This document shows, in pieces, positions 22,988 to 34,603 of a stretch of 64,000 nucleotides of DNA. Source of the DNA: Rhynchonema sp. JSB1_4. Lineage: Eukaryota > Nematoda > Chromadorea > Monhysterida > Xyalidae. How positions within the stretch are numbered: position 1 is the first letter of the stretch; each line of letters begins with the position of its first letter. The stretch covers positions 1 through 64,000 of the forward strand of contig JASAMV010000565.1 of the NCBI GenBank assembly GCA_030248065.1. The letters are read 5' to 3'. The notes beneath the pieces are model-generated. The model was not told where the DNA came from. It saw only the letters and a program-made list of their open reading frames with translations, and did no database searches. The translations under genes and the position numbers were made by a program.

Positions 22988-25900
22988 CTAACCTCCACGG
23001 TTACCATTGCTGTTTTGACCGCGCAGTCCGTTGTTTCCACTGTCACCATTACCGAACCTGCCCTGAGCTCCTGAAATAAAAATTGCATAAAAATATAAAA
23101 ATGGGTTTTCACAATCATCTACAAACAGGTGGTAGTGATTTTTTAAATTTGAAGTGACGCTAGGTTCAAAATCAAGAAGGGTCCCAGAATCTTTCTTACC
23201 GTTTCCCTGGAATTGTCCAGCATTACCTCTGGCGCCGAACCGTGTTCCCTGGTTGCCTGGAAGGTTTCCTAATCAGGATATAAGAATTTTAGAAATCAAA
23301 GTTAAGTCAAGATCATTTAAATTTGAAGAAATTTACCATTGCCCCGGAATCGGCCCTGACCTCCGGTGTTGTCAAATCCACCGCCCTGAGCTCCTGAAAT
23401 GCGCAGAAAAAGTACTTGAAGCCTAACCGAAATCGAAACGGCACTCTTCCAATTAAAGTCCTGGGGGCTCGTCGACCGATGTACCTATTGTGCGATGGCT
23501 CAGTCCCGGGGCACAGGTACAGGCCCGGCCGATTCAGGCCCAGCTGGAGCCTAAGCCTAAGCCTATAAATGGGTCAAATATGCTGGGCCTGAATCGGCCG
23601 GGCCTGAAAAACTGAGCCTGGAAAGGTCTGGCCTGAACTTCCGGGCCTGAAAAGTCATGGAATAGCTTTTTACCGTTTCCACGGAATCCGCGCTGGTTTC
23701 CAGCTTGGCCAAAGCCACCGCGACGACCTTGGTTGTCACCAAAGCCACGTCCAGTTTGCCAGCTGTCTCCGCCATTGAAATCGCCATCTGCGATAATATA
23801 ATAACGGAGAGAATGTGTTCATCGTTCAGGTTAACGTCACAGCCAGTTCAGAGGTGGGAAAACATCGCAGCAACATATTCATGGCACGATTGGATACAAG
23901 GGCTTTACGCCATTTTATGGTCAATCTACTCAACAATCTCACCCGGTGGTCCAAATCGACTGTTGCTGAAATCGCCAAAATCGCCGTCTGGTGGACCTGA
24001 AATGTCTTTTCCACAGTTTTTAAGTTGAGCTTCATTACAGCACTTTGAAACGTTTGCTTGAACAAGAGGCATTAATTCATGGATATGTTGTCCAAAATAC
24101 TCCGCTCCAAGCGCATGGACTTGATGACAAGAAGTAACGTTAAAGTGGCAACGTAATGAAAATCAAGAGATCGAACCAAATCTGCTGTTGATGCCTCTGA
24201 AGTCACCAAAGTCGCCGTCTGGTGGACCTGAAATGTTTTCGTCAACCGTGGACCCAAAATGCAGTGCCGAACATACACGAGTTTGCTTTATACGCCCTTG
24301 AGCGCTATTCCGAAAAAGTAAAAAATAATACGCTTAGTTTCAAGCATTCTACACAAATATAGCCTACGCTGAGAAGGATTTATGAGTTAATGTTCTGGCA
24401 TTTGTAGAGAACACCGACAGCTATATAAGGTTGCTAACAACCGTTGTGCGCACAACCAAGGGATGGCTTGGGACAACTTGGTCTGCAAAATCACAGAGCC
24501 TCACCGTCACATTAATTTTGATGACGACATACACTGATGCGGGATCTTTTCGAACGGAAAAGAGCAAGTTTGTGAGTGGCCATATCTAATGAATTCTAAC
24601 GGCGGCTTCTATTATTTCAACACGGTCGCAATTCTAACCACGATTTGACGCCCCTTGTCCGCGCGAGCCGAAGTTGGGTGGTCCGCCGCGTGGGCCACCA
24701 CGCATTCGTCCGTCGCGACCTGAACTGAGTGATTCAATTGAGCATGCCTTGAAATCAAGGGGTCATCATGATTACATGGGCTATGCACCTATGGGACAAC
24801 GACTCTCAACGGACTATTTTTGATTATTTGTGCTTGAAAACGGCTTTTTATGTAACTGTATACTGCTGGACGCTAATGAGGCAAAATTAGCCCTACCGAA
24901 GCGTCCGAAAGGCAATCAGCGAAACATTTCATTTTCGCAAATGTCACACTACGTATTTGGCTGACGAAGAAAAATGGTGGACAACTGCGAATAAGGAGAA
25001 CAATTATTTGGATTGTCGATGATTGATGATTTTTAATTCCGTCTTTCCTTCTGGGTGGATTTATTGAATGTTATTTTGGAGTGAGAGTTCAGCGTGTTCT
25101 CTCACTCAACATCACTGGAATAATTACAGGCATAAGGCAATAAACAAGAGACCGACCTTGATTACCACCATCACCACCGAAATCTGGAGGGGGAGGTGGA
25201 GGCATTCCATCGAATTCCCCTTCGAAATCGCCCCCATTCGGTGGGAAAGGGGGGAAACCACCACCGTTACCACCTTGGCCACCGCTGCAAAATCGATTTG
25301 TTGTTTTGTTCGATAGTCGTACATGATTGGTAAGCGCATGCACTTTGTTGTCATTATGGTCGCGCCGGGCTACCTTGATCTGGCGTCAGAAAATGTTTTT
25401 GCACGTCTCCCACTGTGAAACAATAGTCCCCCACATGTCATCCTAGACGCACATCGCCAGCTGGGTGAGGACGGGTGCGTTATGAAAAAACACATTTCGT
25501 GTCAAATTCAAATGAACCCCCACATCAAACTAGCCCAACCACTGGTTGCCAGCAAATATGCGTGCGCGTGTACTGGTCATATATAACTCAGTTTCTTCAG
25601 CACGGTTGAAGCACATGTTTGAACCCAAATAAGAATCGGATTAAGAATCACAAAAAATGTTTCTCAGGCTTATGTCAACGACTAAAAATTCAAAATTAAA
25701 TGAAACTCACCCGTAGTCACCATCTTCACCGTCATCCTCATGCGAATTGCTCTCACTGCTGTAGTCACCCTGAGCAGCACCAGGCCCCCCTGGACCAGCC
25801 CTTGTCCGTCCGAACGGGCCCGACCCACCGCGACCCGATCCCGTCCAATCAGCGAGCTGCAAGTGGTTGTACTGTAGGATGATGGGCGATATAAAACTCG

Positions 25901-26231
25901 GTGATCGGGCCAGTCCTGCTTTAATCACGTGACTTTTTGTCATAAAAATATACCAGTGGTAATCGACTTTTACTGACGCCCCTTGTTTCGGCCAGCGGAA
26001 AAGTTGTCGCAAACCGGATGGCAAAGAACGTTCATGCGTGCTGGTCGAAAGCAGTGACAGATAGCGCTTTTGTCACGTGACCGGAGCGATCACCAAGTTT
26101 GATATGGCGCAATGTTGGTTGTGCGGCGTGACTTTTTGATGAAGGGGAAAAATTTCTCAACTAGGTACATTATGTTCAGCACTTACCGTTGAGGCGCTGA
26201 CCAACAGCAAGACGAAAATGCTTGTTTGCAT
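22988..26231 (-). CDS. secreted Gly/Pro/Asn-rich repeat protein, complete 10-exon gene
   Basis: Minus-strand exons: 26187-26231, 25711-25856, 25157-25284, 24639-24719, 24177-24227, 23943-23996, 23674-23787, 23337-23393, 23200-23268, 22988-23070. They sum to 828 nt, in frame, giving 275 residues. Exon 1 encodes the signal peptide MQTSIFVLLLVSAST. Exon 2 is Gly/Arg-rich, then acidic (HEDDGEDGDYG). Exon 3 has GGDFEGEFDGMPPPPPPDF. Exon 4 is RGG-like (GRDGRMRGGPRGGPPNF). Exons 5 and 6 repeat GPPDGDFGDF. Exons 7-10 carry NQG/RFRGNG motifs. Exons 4-9 start and end in phase 1, so each is a cassette. The composition suggests an extracellular matrix, cuticle, silk or glue component. An RNA-binding RGG role is less likely because of the signal peptide. 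Confidence 0.8.
23455..23660. repeat. CAGGCCCGGCCGATTCAGGCC palindromic repeat
   Basis: Intron sequence between exons 8 and 7 of the Gly-rich gene. It reuses GGCCTGAA and CGGCCGATTCAGGCC on both strands around aagcctaagcctataaat. It is reminiscent of the GGGCC-rich MITE at 15996, but no TSD was delimited. Confidence 0.45.
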
Positions 26232-26821
26232 GATTTTTGGAGTTTTTGGTTATTTTTTTTGGAAAGTTTATAATTTTTTTGGGAAAGTTTCGGAATGAAA
26301 ACTTTCGGTGTACCTGTATTTCGGGATCAAACCATAGGAAATTATGATTGGGCAAAAAATTGTGCAGCATAAAATAATATAATTGCGCATTAAGTGAAAA
26401 AATACAGATTCGTGGTCGGTCTCTGTCTTTAGCACCCTTGCCCATTCATTATCAGAATGCATTCTGCGAAACCTGCGGCAGTGATGGACAACTACTTTTA
26501 GGCACTGCACCGTTACAAACACACATTTCGGTTAACAAGAGTAGCCCTGCGAAGCAAGAGTCAAAGCACGACCGAAGCCGCATCAAACCGAAACTCGAAA
26601 TTGACTAGGTAGAGTTTGTCCAACGACGTGCAAAACTCAAAATTGCAACGCAAGCAATGTAAACAAATTATGTAATGACCTCCTATCGAAGGGAGATAAT
26701 TGACCAAATCGTAATGACCGGGAAAGAGCGCATCCGCCCACACAGCAAACTTGAAAAAACGCGATTTTGTTGTTTACACCAAGTTGGGTAAGTGTATGCT
26801 GGTACTTTTGCATCTCAAAAC
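26232..26821. other. 5' flank of the Gly-rich gene
   Basis: AT-rich sequence upstream of the signal-peptide exon. It holds several short open frames on the minus strand but no splice-supported coding. A promoter is expected here, but no TATA box or initiator can be assigned with confidence. Confidence 0.4.
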
Positions 26822-27409
26822 CAGGGTTGTTTCAAAAAAAAGTGGTTAACTAAAAAAATTTTTAAAAAAAAAATTTTTTTTTGAAACTCAGATTTTGCTT
26901 TTTTTTATAAATTGTCCCCAAATCCGTACAGGGATGCGCGGGGCTGGCCTTTTATAGTGATGTGGCACCGATAATGTACTACTGCATGCTACTACACATG
27001 TATATACATAGGTCTGGTGCAAAACCGGGCGCGCAAAGTCGATCTGACACGCAAGATTTGGGCTGTAATCGATATTTTGATGGTCGTATGTCAGATATAC
27101 GGCATTAGATGCATTAAAATACGTTGTACGGCATGCTACAATACATTAGAGTAACATCGTTAGTCAACATCAACCTCAGACTGGTAGAAGACCATAGAAT
27201 CTGCACAATACTACCGGGTGTCACCACACAAGTTGGGTCTCAGGCGAAAATTTTTCAATTTTTGAAAAATGTGTTGCATCGATTTCATTTGTCCTGAAAC
27301 GTCGTTTGCAACACTTTTTCTAATAAAAAAAATTTTCGTCAAAAAAAACAAAAAAATTTTTTTTTAAAAAAAAAGCTCGTTAATAAAAAAAATTTTTTTT
27401 TCAACCCTG
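26822..27409. mobile_element. hAT-like element with CAGGGTTG ends
   Basis: 588 bp. The ends are CAGGGTTG and CAACCCTG, followed inward by A/T homopolymer runs. The TSD is CTCAAAAC/CTCAACAC (7/8). The interior is unrelated to family 1. About 600 bases after it (27410-28017) hold nothing supportable. Confidence 0.7.
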
Positions 27410-28017
27410 CTCAACACCCCGATGGTGCAAATACAGAAAGTTCTTCAATGCGACTGAATTTTGACAATGGCCTTTCACATAACATATACATATTATGTGA
27501 TTCTGACGTCAAACTCAAATAAAGGTCGAAAGTTTTTTCTGAACCGCTACAATAGATTTTTACTGACGCGCAGTTTTGAACTCATTATTTGTTATTAGTT
27601 CCGTATACGTAATTTTGTTGTTACATTCACTTTTGATGTGAGGTTGGTTGAGTGATTAAGTTTTATCGAATGAGTTCTGAAACTGGTTTTTTATCTTCAT
27701 GTGGGTGACTAGAATTCACCCGTAGTTACAATTTCGTATGATGGCATGCCATTGTTGAGGCGCAGTGCAGCACGCTGAGATCTCGATCCCAAGTGGACGG
27801 ACAAGCGAAATATTGACAATGTGATACAATCATCAATAATGGTTCTAAGTAGCACTGCATAAATGGCGAGACGGAGTAATTTTTTCACATGTGCAACATC
27901 TGAAAAATATACTCAAGTGCGTAATTAATGCATTAATTAATGCATTAATATATTCCGTTGCGAGATTGCACATAGCAAAATAAAACGGGAAACAACAAAA
28001 TAAACTTCACTTTATTT

Positions 28018-28482
28018 TTACTTGCCCTGTGTCTCCTCCACCGCAGCTGGCGTTCTTCTGATGCTGGGTTGAATGGAGGAAGGTTGAGTAGTGCTGCCTG
28101 TCGAAGATTGCCGTTCGGTTGGTGAGGCTGAAATGCTCAACAATGAGTAGATCGAGTGAAATTTTTGTGCGCAAAATCCCATACGTAATACACTCGTTAT
28201 AACACCCGTTATATACTCAGAATCCCAAACGATCGTCAATGTGCTGCTGCAAGTCTTGTTATCATGCCCATCGTTGACACATTTCAGTAGCTGCAGGAAT
28301 GACAAAGTTCTGATGTGGAAAGTTTGCAGAATACTACACTAAACTTTCCTGTCTGCCTGAGAAACGTGTACATATGTGTGGAAGAAACAAGTACACAGGA
28401 CAACAAACATGTGGTGAAACTATTTATGGTTTCTGGTCGTCCGGGCACTGCTTACCGCTTGTTGAAGACGCCGTCGCTGAGA
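28018..28482 (-). CDS. last two exons of a Ser/Thr-rich protein
   Basis: The terminal exon 28018-28127 reads SPTERQSSTGSTTQPSSIQP and ends EETQGK before TAA. It is preceded by a 27-bp exon at 28456-28482 (SATASSTS) with phase-1 junctions and good sites (tttcag acceptors, GTAAGC donor). The tail is low-complexity Ser/Thr/Pro and basic, likely disordered. Earlier exons are not identified. A hydrophobic frame at about 29258-29400 (minus) might be one, but I cannot join it. Confidence 0.45.
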
Positions 28483-28663
28483 CTGAAATGCGTGACACCA
28501 ACAATGACATCAACTAATTTTACCACCATGCAGCTTCGATTTGTGTTCCCAAAGTGGTCATCCGTGCCTGGTTTCTTTCGTAGAACCGTATTCAAAAGCA
28601 AGATTCACGGCACGTTTCCTGTCCAGTCAATTAATTTGTACCTTTCCGTTACATAGGCGTGCC

Positions 28664-29162
28664 CAGGGTTGGGCAAAAAAAAAACGACGGCGTTTTTTCT
28701 TAAAAAAACGACGTTTTTTTTAAAAAAAAAACGCCTGGGTCGTTTTTCGTTTTTTTTAAATCCTGAATTTCCTTGATTTTCCCTGATTTTTCAGGGAAAG
28801 TACCCTGATTATCAAGGAAAATCAATTTTTTGTCCCATTTTTTTCAAAAAATTTTCGACCAAATTTTACTTTGTCGAGATACGTCGATATACGGAGTTTG
28901 ACTTTCAGTGATGACCCCGGCCAAAGTTGGTCCCATGATGCGGGTCTGATATGGGATCTTAGCAACTCGCTAGAAAAGGGTTGAAACCCGTTTATTTTGC
29001 CTCAGAACACATAGAATTACTTCATTTAACCACGTTTTCTTCCCAACATGAGCGTTTTCCAATTTTTTTGAGGGCATATTTTGGTCATCTGGGCGTTTTA
29101 AAAAAAAACGTTTTTTTTTAAAAACGATTTTTTGAAAAAAAAACGTTTTTTGCCCAACCCTG
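28664..29162 (+). mobile_element. hAT-like MITE family 1, copy 3
   Basis: 499 bp, TIR CAGGGTTGGGC/GCCCAACCCTG, exact 8-bp TSD GGCGTGCC. AAACGACGGCG and AAAACG words sit near the ends. The core is shared with the other copies. Confidence 0.93.
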
Positions 29163-31326
29163 GGCGTGCCTACATGATTCATCCCATTGAAATAAATACA
29201 GTATGTTTGACCATTTGGACAGCGAAATGCATTCAGTTGGTGTGGCTCAGAACCTAATTTCCGGTTCGTCTGGTGTTGTTCGAGGATACGAGCATTTGAC
29301 GATGCACCATGCACAGATAACCGCAAGCAACAGATTTAGACAAACGATTGGATCATTGGCTTTTGTCTGGCCGCAATATTTGTTTTCGTTACAACGTATT
29401 GAGGACTAACGTTACGTACATACTCGTAGGCTACTTTCGTATGTTTGTTCAACACGCACGTACTCATTTACATAATTGTTAAGAAAGCAATGTTGCTCAA
29501 TGAAGTGTTAAAGCTGGCCAGACTGCCCAGGCTTCGCGTGGTATCGTTTTCCCTGAGGATTAACCTAATTGCAATATTCATGCATACCCATACAGACTTG
29601 TTGACATGCTTCGTTGGTATGCACTGTACCTAGTGACGTTGTCGTACTAACTCGTGTTTTCACTTTCGTGGGTGCTGTTACGCTAATAATGGTCTATTTA
29701 TAATCACAAATACATAACCTCCGCACCTATATTCCCGCTGGTTTCCGCCTGTGCGTCAAACAAATCTCATGAAGCTTTGTACGGCCGAGCATGCAGTGGT
29801 GATCAAAGCAAAGTTTAAACCTGATGATTAGGCTGTTTTTTTTTGAGTGTGCGAAATACTCTGGGCCAGCAAAGGTTTCTAAGTTTCCCTGATTACACCT
29901 GCGACACTGTGTTGCAGAATACACACATACACACCTAAATTTCAAACAATGAAATCAGCTAGGCTTGTTTGTATGTTTGAGGTCCCAAGAGTGTTTCAAC
30001 TCCTACTGCAATTGAATATGTCTTTAAAACATCATAAAGTTAGTAGCTCAATGACAAGGGGCAACGGAAACGGAGCGTTACGATGTATTTTACACTTTTG
30101 ACCAAATTTATCTATTTGGCATCAAAAACGTTGCGCGTAATACATACGTCCCTGCCCTAAATACTAGACTTAGCGGCACCCTAGTGTTTGCCTATTTGTT
30201 GCCGAGCACCTACTGTATGTATACAGACATTCTCGTAGAACAGCCGTACAAGAACTGCACATTCGAAATCAATGCAACCTACAGCCAGGCTGGATTTCAT
30301 TCACCTGCGGGCTTTTCCATCATCATTATCCCACGTGTTTCACAAAACGTTTACATGTATTCTGAAGCGTTTTTGTCTCTCGGTAAACATGAGTTACTCC
30401 TTGCGCTTGCCGCACGTGTTCAACGAACTATTAAAGGCAGGTCAATTAGCAACTTTATGACATAACACTTCTTGCTGTGACGCACGTACCTGCATAATGT
30501 ACAAACCTGAGTATATGTACGCTATTTTACAATTTGTCAGATGGAAGCTGGCCTATGTATTTAGGGCATCCATTAACCGTTTTTAGGGGATTAAGATTGG
30601 ACTAAGTTCAGAAACTTGTGGTGTTGGATCAGTTTGGGGTTGATGTTTTTTCGGAAACAAGTTTTACACGAAGGAAAAACGCGTGTGTGGCATGTCTCTG
30701 CAAAAGAAATGTAGAAAAGGTTGGTTTTTGTAAGTTCGTCACCAGCACCATAGTTTGTGTTTTGTGAGCTTGGAACGAAAAATGTCAATTTCAGGCAAAA
30801 ATTTCCACTTTAGCATAGGAGGACTGAAGCCCAAACTTCTAGGAAATTGAGAGATTGTTCATTTTTTCATAGACTGATGGATTAAACGATCCTTGTAGAT
30901 AGCACCCGCTGCATGGTACTCATTCACACATGATTTCGTCTCGTAAAACTGCACTGGTCACGCACGGGACGTCATAAAGGGAGCTTGTAAAGAAAACTTT
31001 GCTGTAGTGGTTATTGAGTACTGTCGGTAATGAACTTTTGATGTCCTTAGAGATCAGACAAATGTCTGACAAATGTCAAATTCCTCGATCAATCCTCGAT
31101 CGATCCTCGATCCTAGATTAAGATCCCTATGACGTCTTTTAGAATTCGTCAGAGTGCGTTTGATTGCTTCTTCAAGTAGAAACGGTTTCACAAGTCACGC
31201 AAGATGAAAGATGCACTGTACATGAAATGCATATCTCACTCAAGATTGTCGTGGGTTCTGTTCCATTTGACATCGCTACAAACAGTGTTCTCTATGCTCA
31301 ATTATATTTCGCATTATAAGTTTCAC
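29163..31326. other. no supported gene
   Basis: Several open frames occur, such as plus-strand 30184-30465 (contains an NCTFEINATY stretch), but none has paired splice sites or a recognised domain. Nothing firm is seen. Confidence 0.4.
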
Positions 31327-31438
31327 CGACGAACCTTCCGTTTCAGGAACATTATACAAAAAAACGCGATCTACCGATAACTTTTCTGCTCTGAGAACGA
31401 GATCTGTGAATAATTTATCGTTGACGCAGACGAGGTGC
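31327..31438 (-). CDS. single internal exon, unrecognised
   Basis: A 112-bp minus-strand exon between acceptor ctctatttctatag and donor GTGAAA reads HLVCVNDKLFTDLVLRAEKL and continues SVDRVFLYNVPETEGSS. The peptide looks coding and the polypyrimidine tract is strong. No neighbour exon or family was identified. Confidence 0.4.
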
Positions 31439-31963
31439 CTATAGAAATAGAGCAGAGGCAAAAAAGTCAGCGCAATCGCAGCAGAGACACTTTCCTTCCT
31501 TCGTGCACTTAGATCAGGATAATGGTCGACGTTGGAGCGCGCAATGGTTAGCTCCTATTAAGCGGTATTTTCGAAACAATTGTACAAAAATATGCATTGC
31601 TGGGATTGGATGCAAAGGCATTTGGGTAGGTGTTCGAGTCTATCGCCTGTGCTGATGCTCTATGCACATGTACAGTATGACAGAAGACACAACGCCCTGA
31701 AACAGGACAAGCGCATTTCAGGACCATAAAGGTTGGGGGACTAAAACGCGCCCATATTTGGAAGCCCTATTGCGATGTTGCTGACAACACGGGATTTTTA
31801 TTAGCCGCAAACTTTTTAAATGCGTGGGCTCAGGCGTGGGTGATTGTCAAGGTTGTTCGTCTGTGATTAATAAGTTACAAGATTCTCACGCGCGATGCTT
31901 TGCTTTTAATATCCGTGCCATGTGTCGAAGCTAAAGATGGCTGTTCTCAGTAGTAATACGATG

Positions 31964-32380
31964 CAGTGGTGTCGTCAGCGGGGTTAGGGGTTACCCAATG
32001 CTATGGGTATGGGAAATCGGCCGAGGGTATGGGCTATGGGAAATTTTTCACTTTTGGAACAAGCACCCCTAAGCCCTAAGAAATGACTTTTTGACCCCGA
32101 GAAGTACCAAAATTGACCATTTTTCGCCTAAAAATGGCAAAAATCTCTTGCTGCCGCAAGAAAACTCTATTTTAGGCACTTTTATACCCCTTTTTGGTAC
32201 TTTTGGAAGATTTTTGCGGTCATTTTCTCAGAAACCCCTCGGGTATGGGAATTTTTTTGAATCTTCGGAGAAATCCCCCTGGTATGAGAAATTTTTGATT
32301 ATTGGGGTATGTATGTATGGGAAATTTCCCGAAAATTGGGCAGGGTATGGGAAAATTTTGATTTCTGAACGACACCACTG
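31964..32380 (-). mobile_element. hAT-like MITE family 2, copy 3
   Basis: 417 bp with TIR CAGTGGTGTCGTY and exact TSD ATACGATG. It carries the same TATGGGAAA subterminal repeats as the copies at 12909 and 13721, in inverted orientation. Confidence 0.92.
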
Positions 32381-32902
32381 ATACGATGCACATTACATGC
32401 AAATCCGGAACAGCTGCACCCCAGTCCTCTGGCTTCACAGAGCCAGCAAACTAAAATCCAATAATTTGCGATGTTGAAGAAGCCACGAAGGTCAGAGTTG
32501 AGCTCTACGAAACCTGCAGCATTTTTCTGAAAACTTGGTGAAGCAATCGCGGGTTTCAGTTACTTTAAGCTTAAAACCGTAAAACTTCGCATGTAAATAT
32601 CAATTTTTTTTGTTTTTTTAAGCTTATCGATTACAAATTCATGGCGCTCGTTTTATTACTTAAAGGGGAAATTGCACATTTCTAATCGCCCTTCAAGTTT
32701 TACAAGTGTTTAGACAGCAATGTGGGCATCACAAAAGTCAAATCACTTTGTATAAGCTCTCAAACATGTACCGAGGAGATTCCGTTTAAGACAAGCCACT
32801 GGGAACAAAATTCGGCGCGGACCGGCCGAATTTCTACCTGCGCATTCAGGCAAATTGCCTGATCAAAAAGCTCTCAAGGCGATGGAATGTTTCGCAGGAT
32901 TT

Positions 32903-33068
32903 TTGAAACTCACTAACTATAGAATTTCGCTTTTCTTTTTATTTCGAAGTTCAACGAATTGTTCCAACGTGTCTGCTAAATGTTTCATGCTCTGCTTGTC
33001 ACGCTGGAACAATTCGTCGAAATTCGAAATATAAAGAAAAGCGAAATTCTATAGTTAGTGAGTTTCAA
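32903..33068. mobile_element. palindromic MITE (TTGAAACTCACTAAC)
   Basis: A 166-bp hairpin whose arms (TTGAAACTCACTAACTATAG to aacaattcg) match almost perfectly around a loop with tgctaaatgtttcatgctc. No clear TSD. Confidence 0.7.
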
Positions 33069-33094
33069 GAATCTAAATTCTTCGCGTTTTGCCT

Positions 33095-33440
33095 AATGCG
33101 CAGGGAGACACTCGGCCGCGCCGCGCTGTATCTTCTTCCCGGTTCTCCCCCTAAACCTCCCCGCCCGGGGACCCGGAGGGGGGGGTTGGACCAGGGGGTT
33201 AGAACCTCAGGACCCCCACACGCGCGTAAAAACCCGGGGGGGCGAAAAAGGGGGGGGGGGGACCCCAAAACCCCCCAAGGCGGACACACGCCAAAAAAAA
33301 CAAGAGGGGGGCACCACGCGGCGCAGACAGGGCGGGAGGGGGGGGCGGGGGGGGGGCCGGGGGCCGGACCGGGGGAGGGGCCCGGAAAACACAGGGCGCA
33401 CACGGCACAGACCCCCCACACCGCGGGTACCAGAGAAGGC
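33095..33440. other. anomalous G-rich/GC-rich island
   Basis: About 340 bases of very high GC content, with G homopolymers up to 12 and C-poor G/A-rich runs, set in moderate-GC DNA. The edges are abrupt. The long frames on both strands here follow from composition. It could be a gap-filling or base-calling artefact, an exogenous insertion or a G-quadruplex-forming tract. Confidence 0.7.
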
Positions 33441-33714
33441 CCCCATCGGAGCTAGCATGGTAATGCTAAGCGACATATGGTTGATTCCTTATATTGCGTG
33501 AGTTGAAAAATTTAAACTCACGCCATTTTCACAAGACTTAACTTGAGAAGCCCAAACTTGCACACAACTTGTACGGCGTGGACTTCTAGGTCCACACAAA
33601 ATTTCATTCCGCTGCGTGCCCACTCGCGCGATCGCGGGCAAGATACAGTTGAAATTTTTGTAAAAACGTTCTTTCCCTTTTTTTTTCCACAAAAGAGTAG
33701 TCAGGGCCCAGACG

Positions 33715-34023
33715 TTACTGAACACCAGAAATGTTAATATCGCATATAGGGTTTTCGCACACGAGAAACACGATGGTGCTATCGCTGACTTCGTAACTCC
33801 ACGACTGAGACCGGTTCCAGACCATGACCACGACTTTTTGTATGTAAAGTGTGCTTCCCGAAGTAAAATTTCGCCGAAAAGGTGGGTTACCAGAACTATT
33901 AAAGTTGTTTATGTGGTTTTCGCACTCGAGAAACACGGTGGTGCTATCGCCGAGTTCGTAACTTTTAGTATGAACGGTTCCAGACCATGACTTTTTGTAC
34001 AGAAAGTATGGTTCTAAAGCCAA
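33715..34023 (-). CDS. internally duplicated, glycosylatable exon region
   Basis: An uninterrupted minus-strand frame of 102 codons holds two copies of one unit: SYELGDSTTVFLECENHI then NNFNSSG, and SYEVSDSTIVFLVCENPI then CDINISG. Both are preceded by a YK/YIQK...W segment. Each unit ends in SSG or ISG directly before a GT, so each may be a separate exon. Candidate N-glycosylation sites are present (NRS, NIS). It is probably part of an extracellular protein, family unknown. Confidence 0.45.
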   Translation of the reverse strand: MALEPYFLYKKSWSGTVHTKSYELGDSTTVFLECENHINNFNSSGNPPFRRNFTSGSTLYIQKVVVMVWNRSQSWSYEVSDSTIVFLVCENPICDINISGVQ

Positions 34024-34189
34024 AATCAGCGGTTATATGTGTTTTTAATCGTTGTTGCGTCAAACATATATTAATTCCAATTGGTTAAATGTTTTTCAGC
34101 TCAAAAAGAGCCATAATGGACGCTCAGACACACACAACAATGCATTAGTGCACGCTACGCAGTTGCCTGATTGATAAAGCGCACAATGT

Positions 34190-34275
34190 ATTACCCACAA
34201 CACACAGCCAGCCAGCCAGCACACACACACAGGCAGGCAGCCAGCACACACACACACAGGCAGCCAGCACAACAG
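34190..34275. repeat. (CA)n / (CAGG, CAGC)n microsatellite
   Basis: Interleaved CACACACA, GGCAGGCAG and CAGCCAGC runs. The cysteine-rich frames across it are repeat artefacts. Confidence 0.85.
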
Positions 34276-34334
34276 GCAATGCAGCAATGCACGCGTAGTT
34301 ACATATATAGTAAAGCTTGTGAAGGAGATTGGCG

Positions 34335-34408
34335 AAGCGATGTCCGAGCGGTATAACGCGCAGCACTGAAGATGAAAGGCCGCGGGTTCAAACATTCACG
34401 CGCGCAGC
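34335..34408 (+). tRNA. tRNA-like sequence (pseudogene or SINE head)
   Basis: ATGTCCGAGCGGTATAAC matches an internal A-box of the Ser/Leu tRNA type, and GGGTTCAAACA about 35 bases later matches a B-box. The T-stem and acceptor stem do not pair properly, so a functional tRNA is unlikely. Confidence 0.35.
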
Positions 34409-34603
34409 TAACTTTGTTTTATCTTACTAACTATTAATGAATTCTGGGTAACATTTTTCAGTTTTTTTCGTGTTTTTATTTGAGACTAATTATTAAGCAC
34501 AGGTGCGGTTCGCAGTTTATGCGCTGTGATGTCATTCATGATAAAATACCCACAAGATATCAACTTGTTAATTAAAATTGCTGTTGCTCTCTAACATTCG
34601 AAG

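Noticed and set aside
33096..33455. Long Pro/Gly/Arg frames on both strands
   Set aside because: Composition artefact of the GC-rich island.
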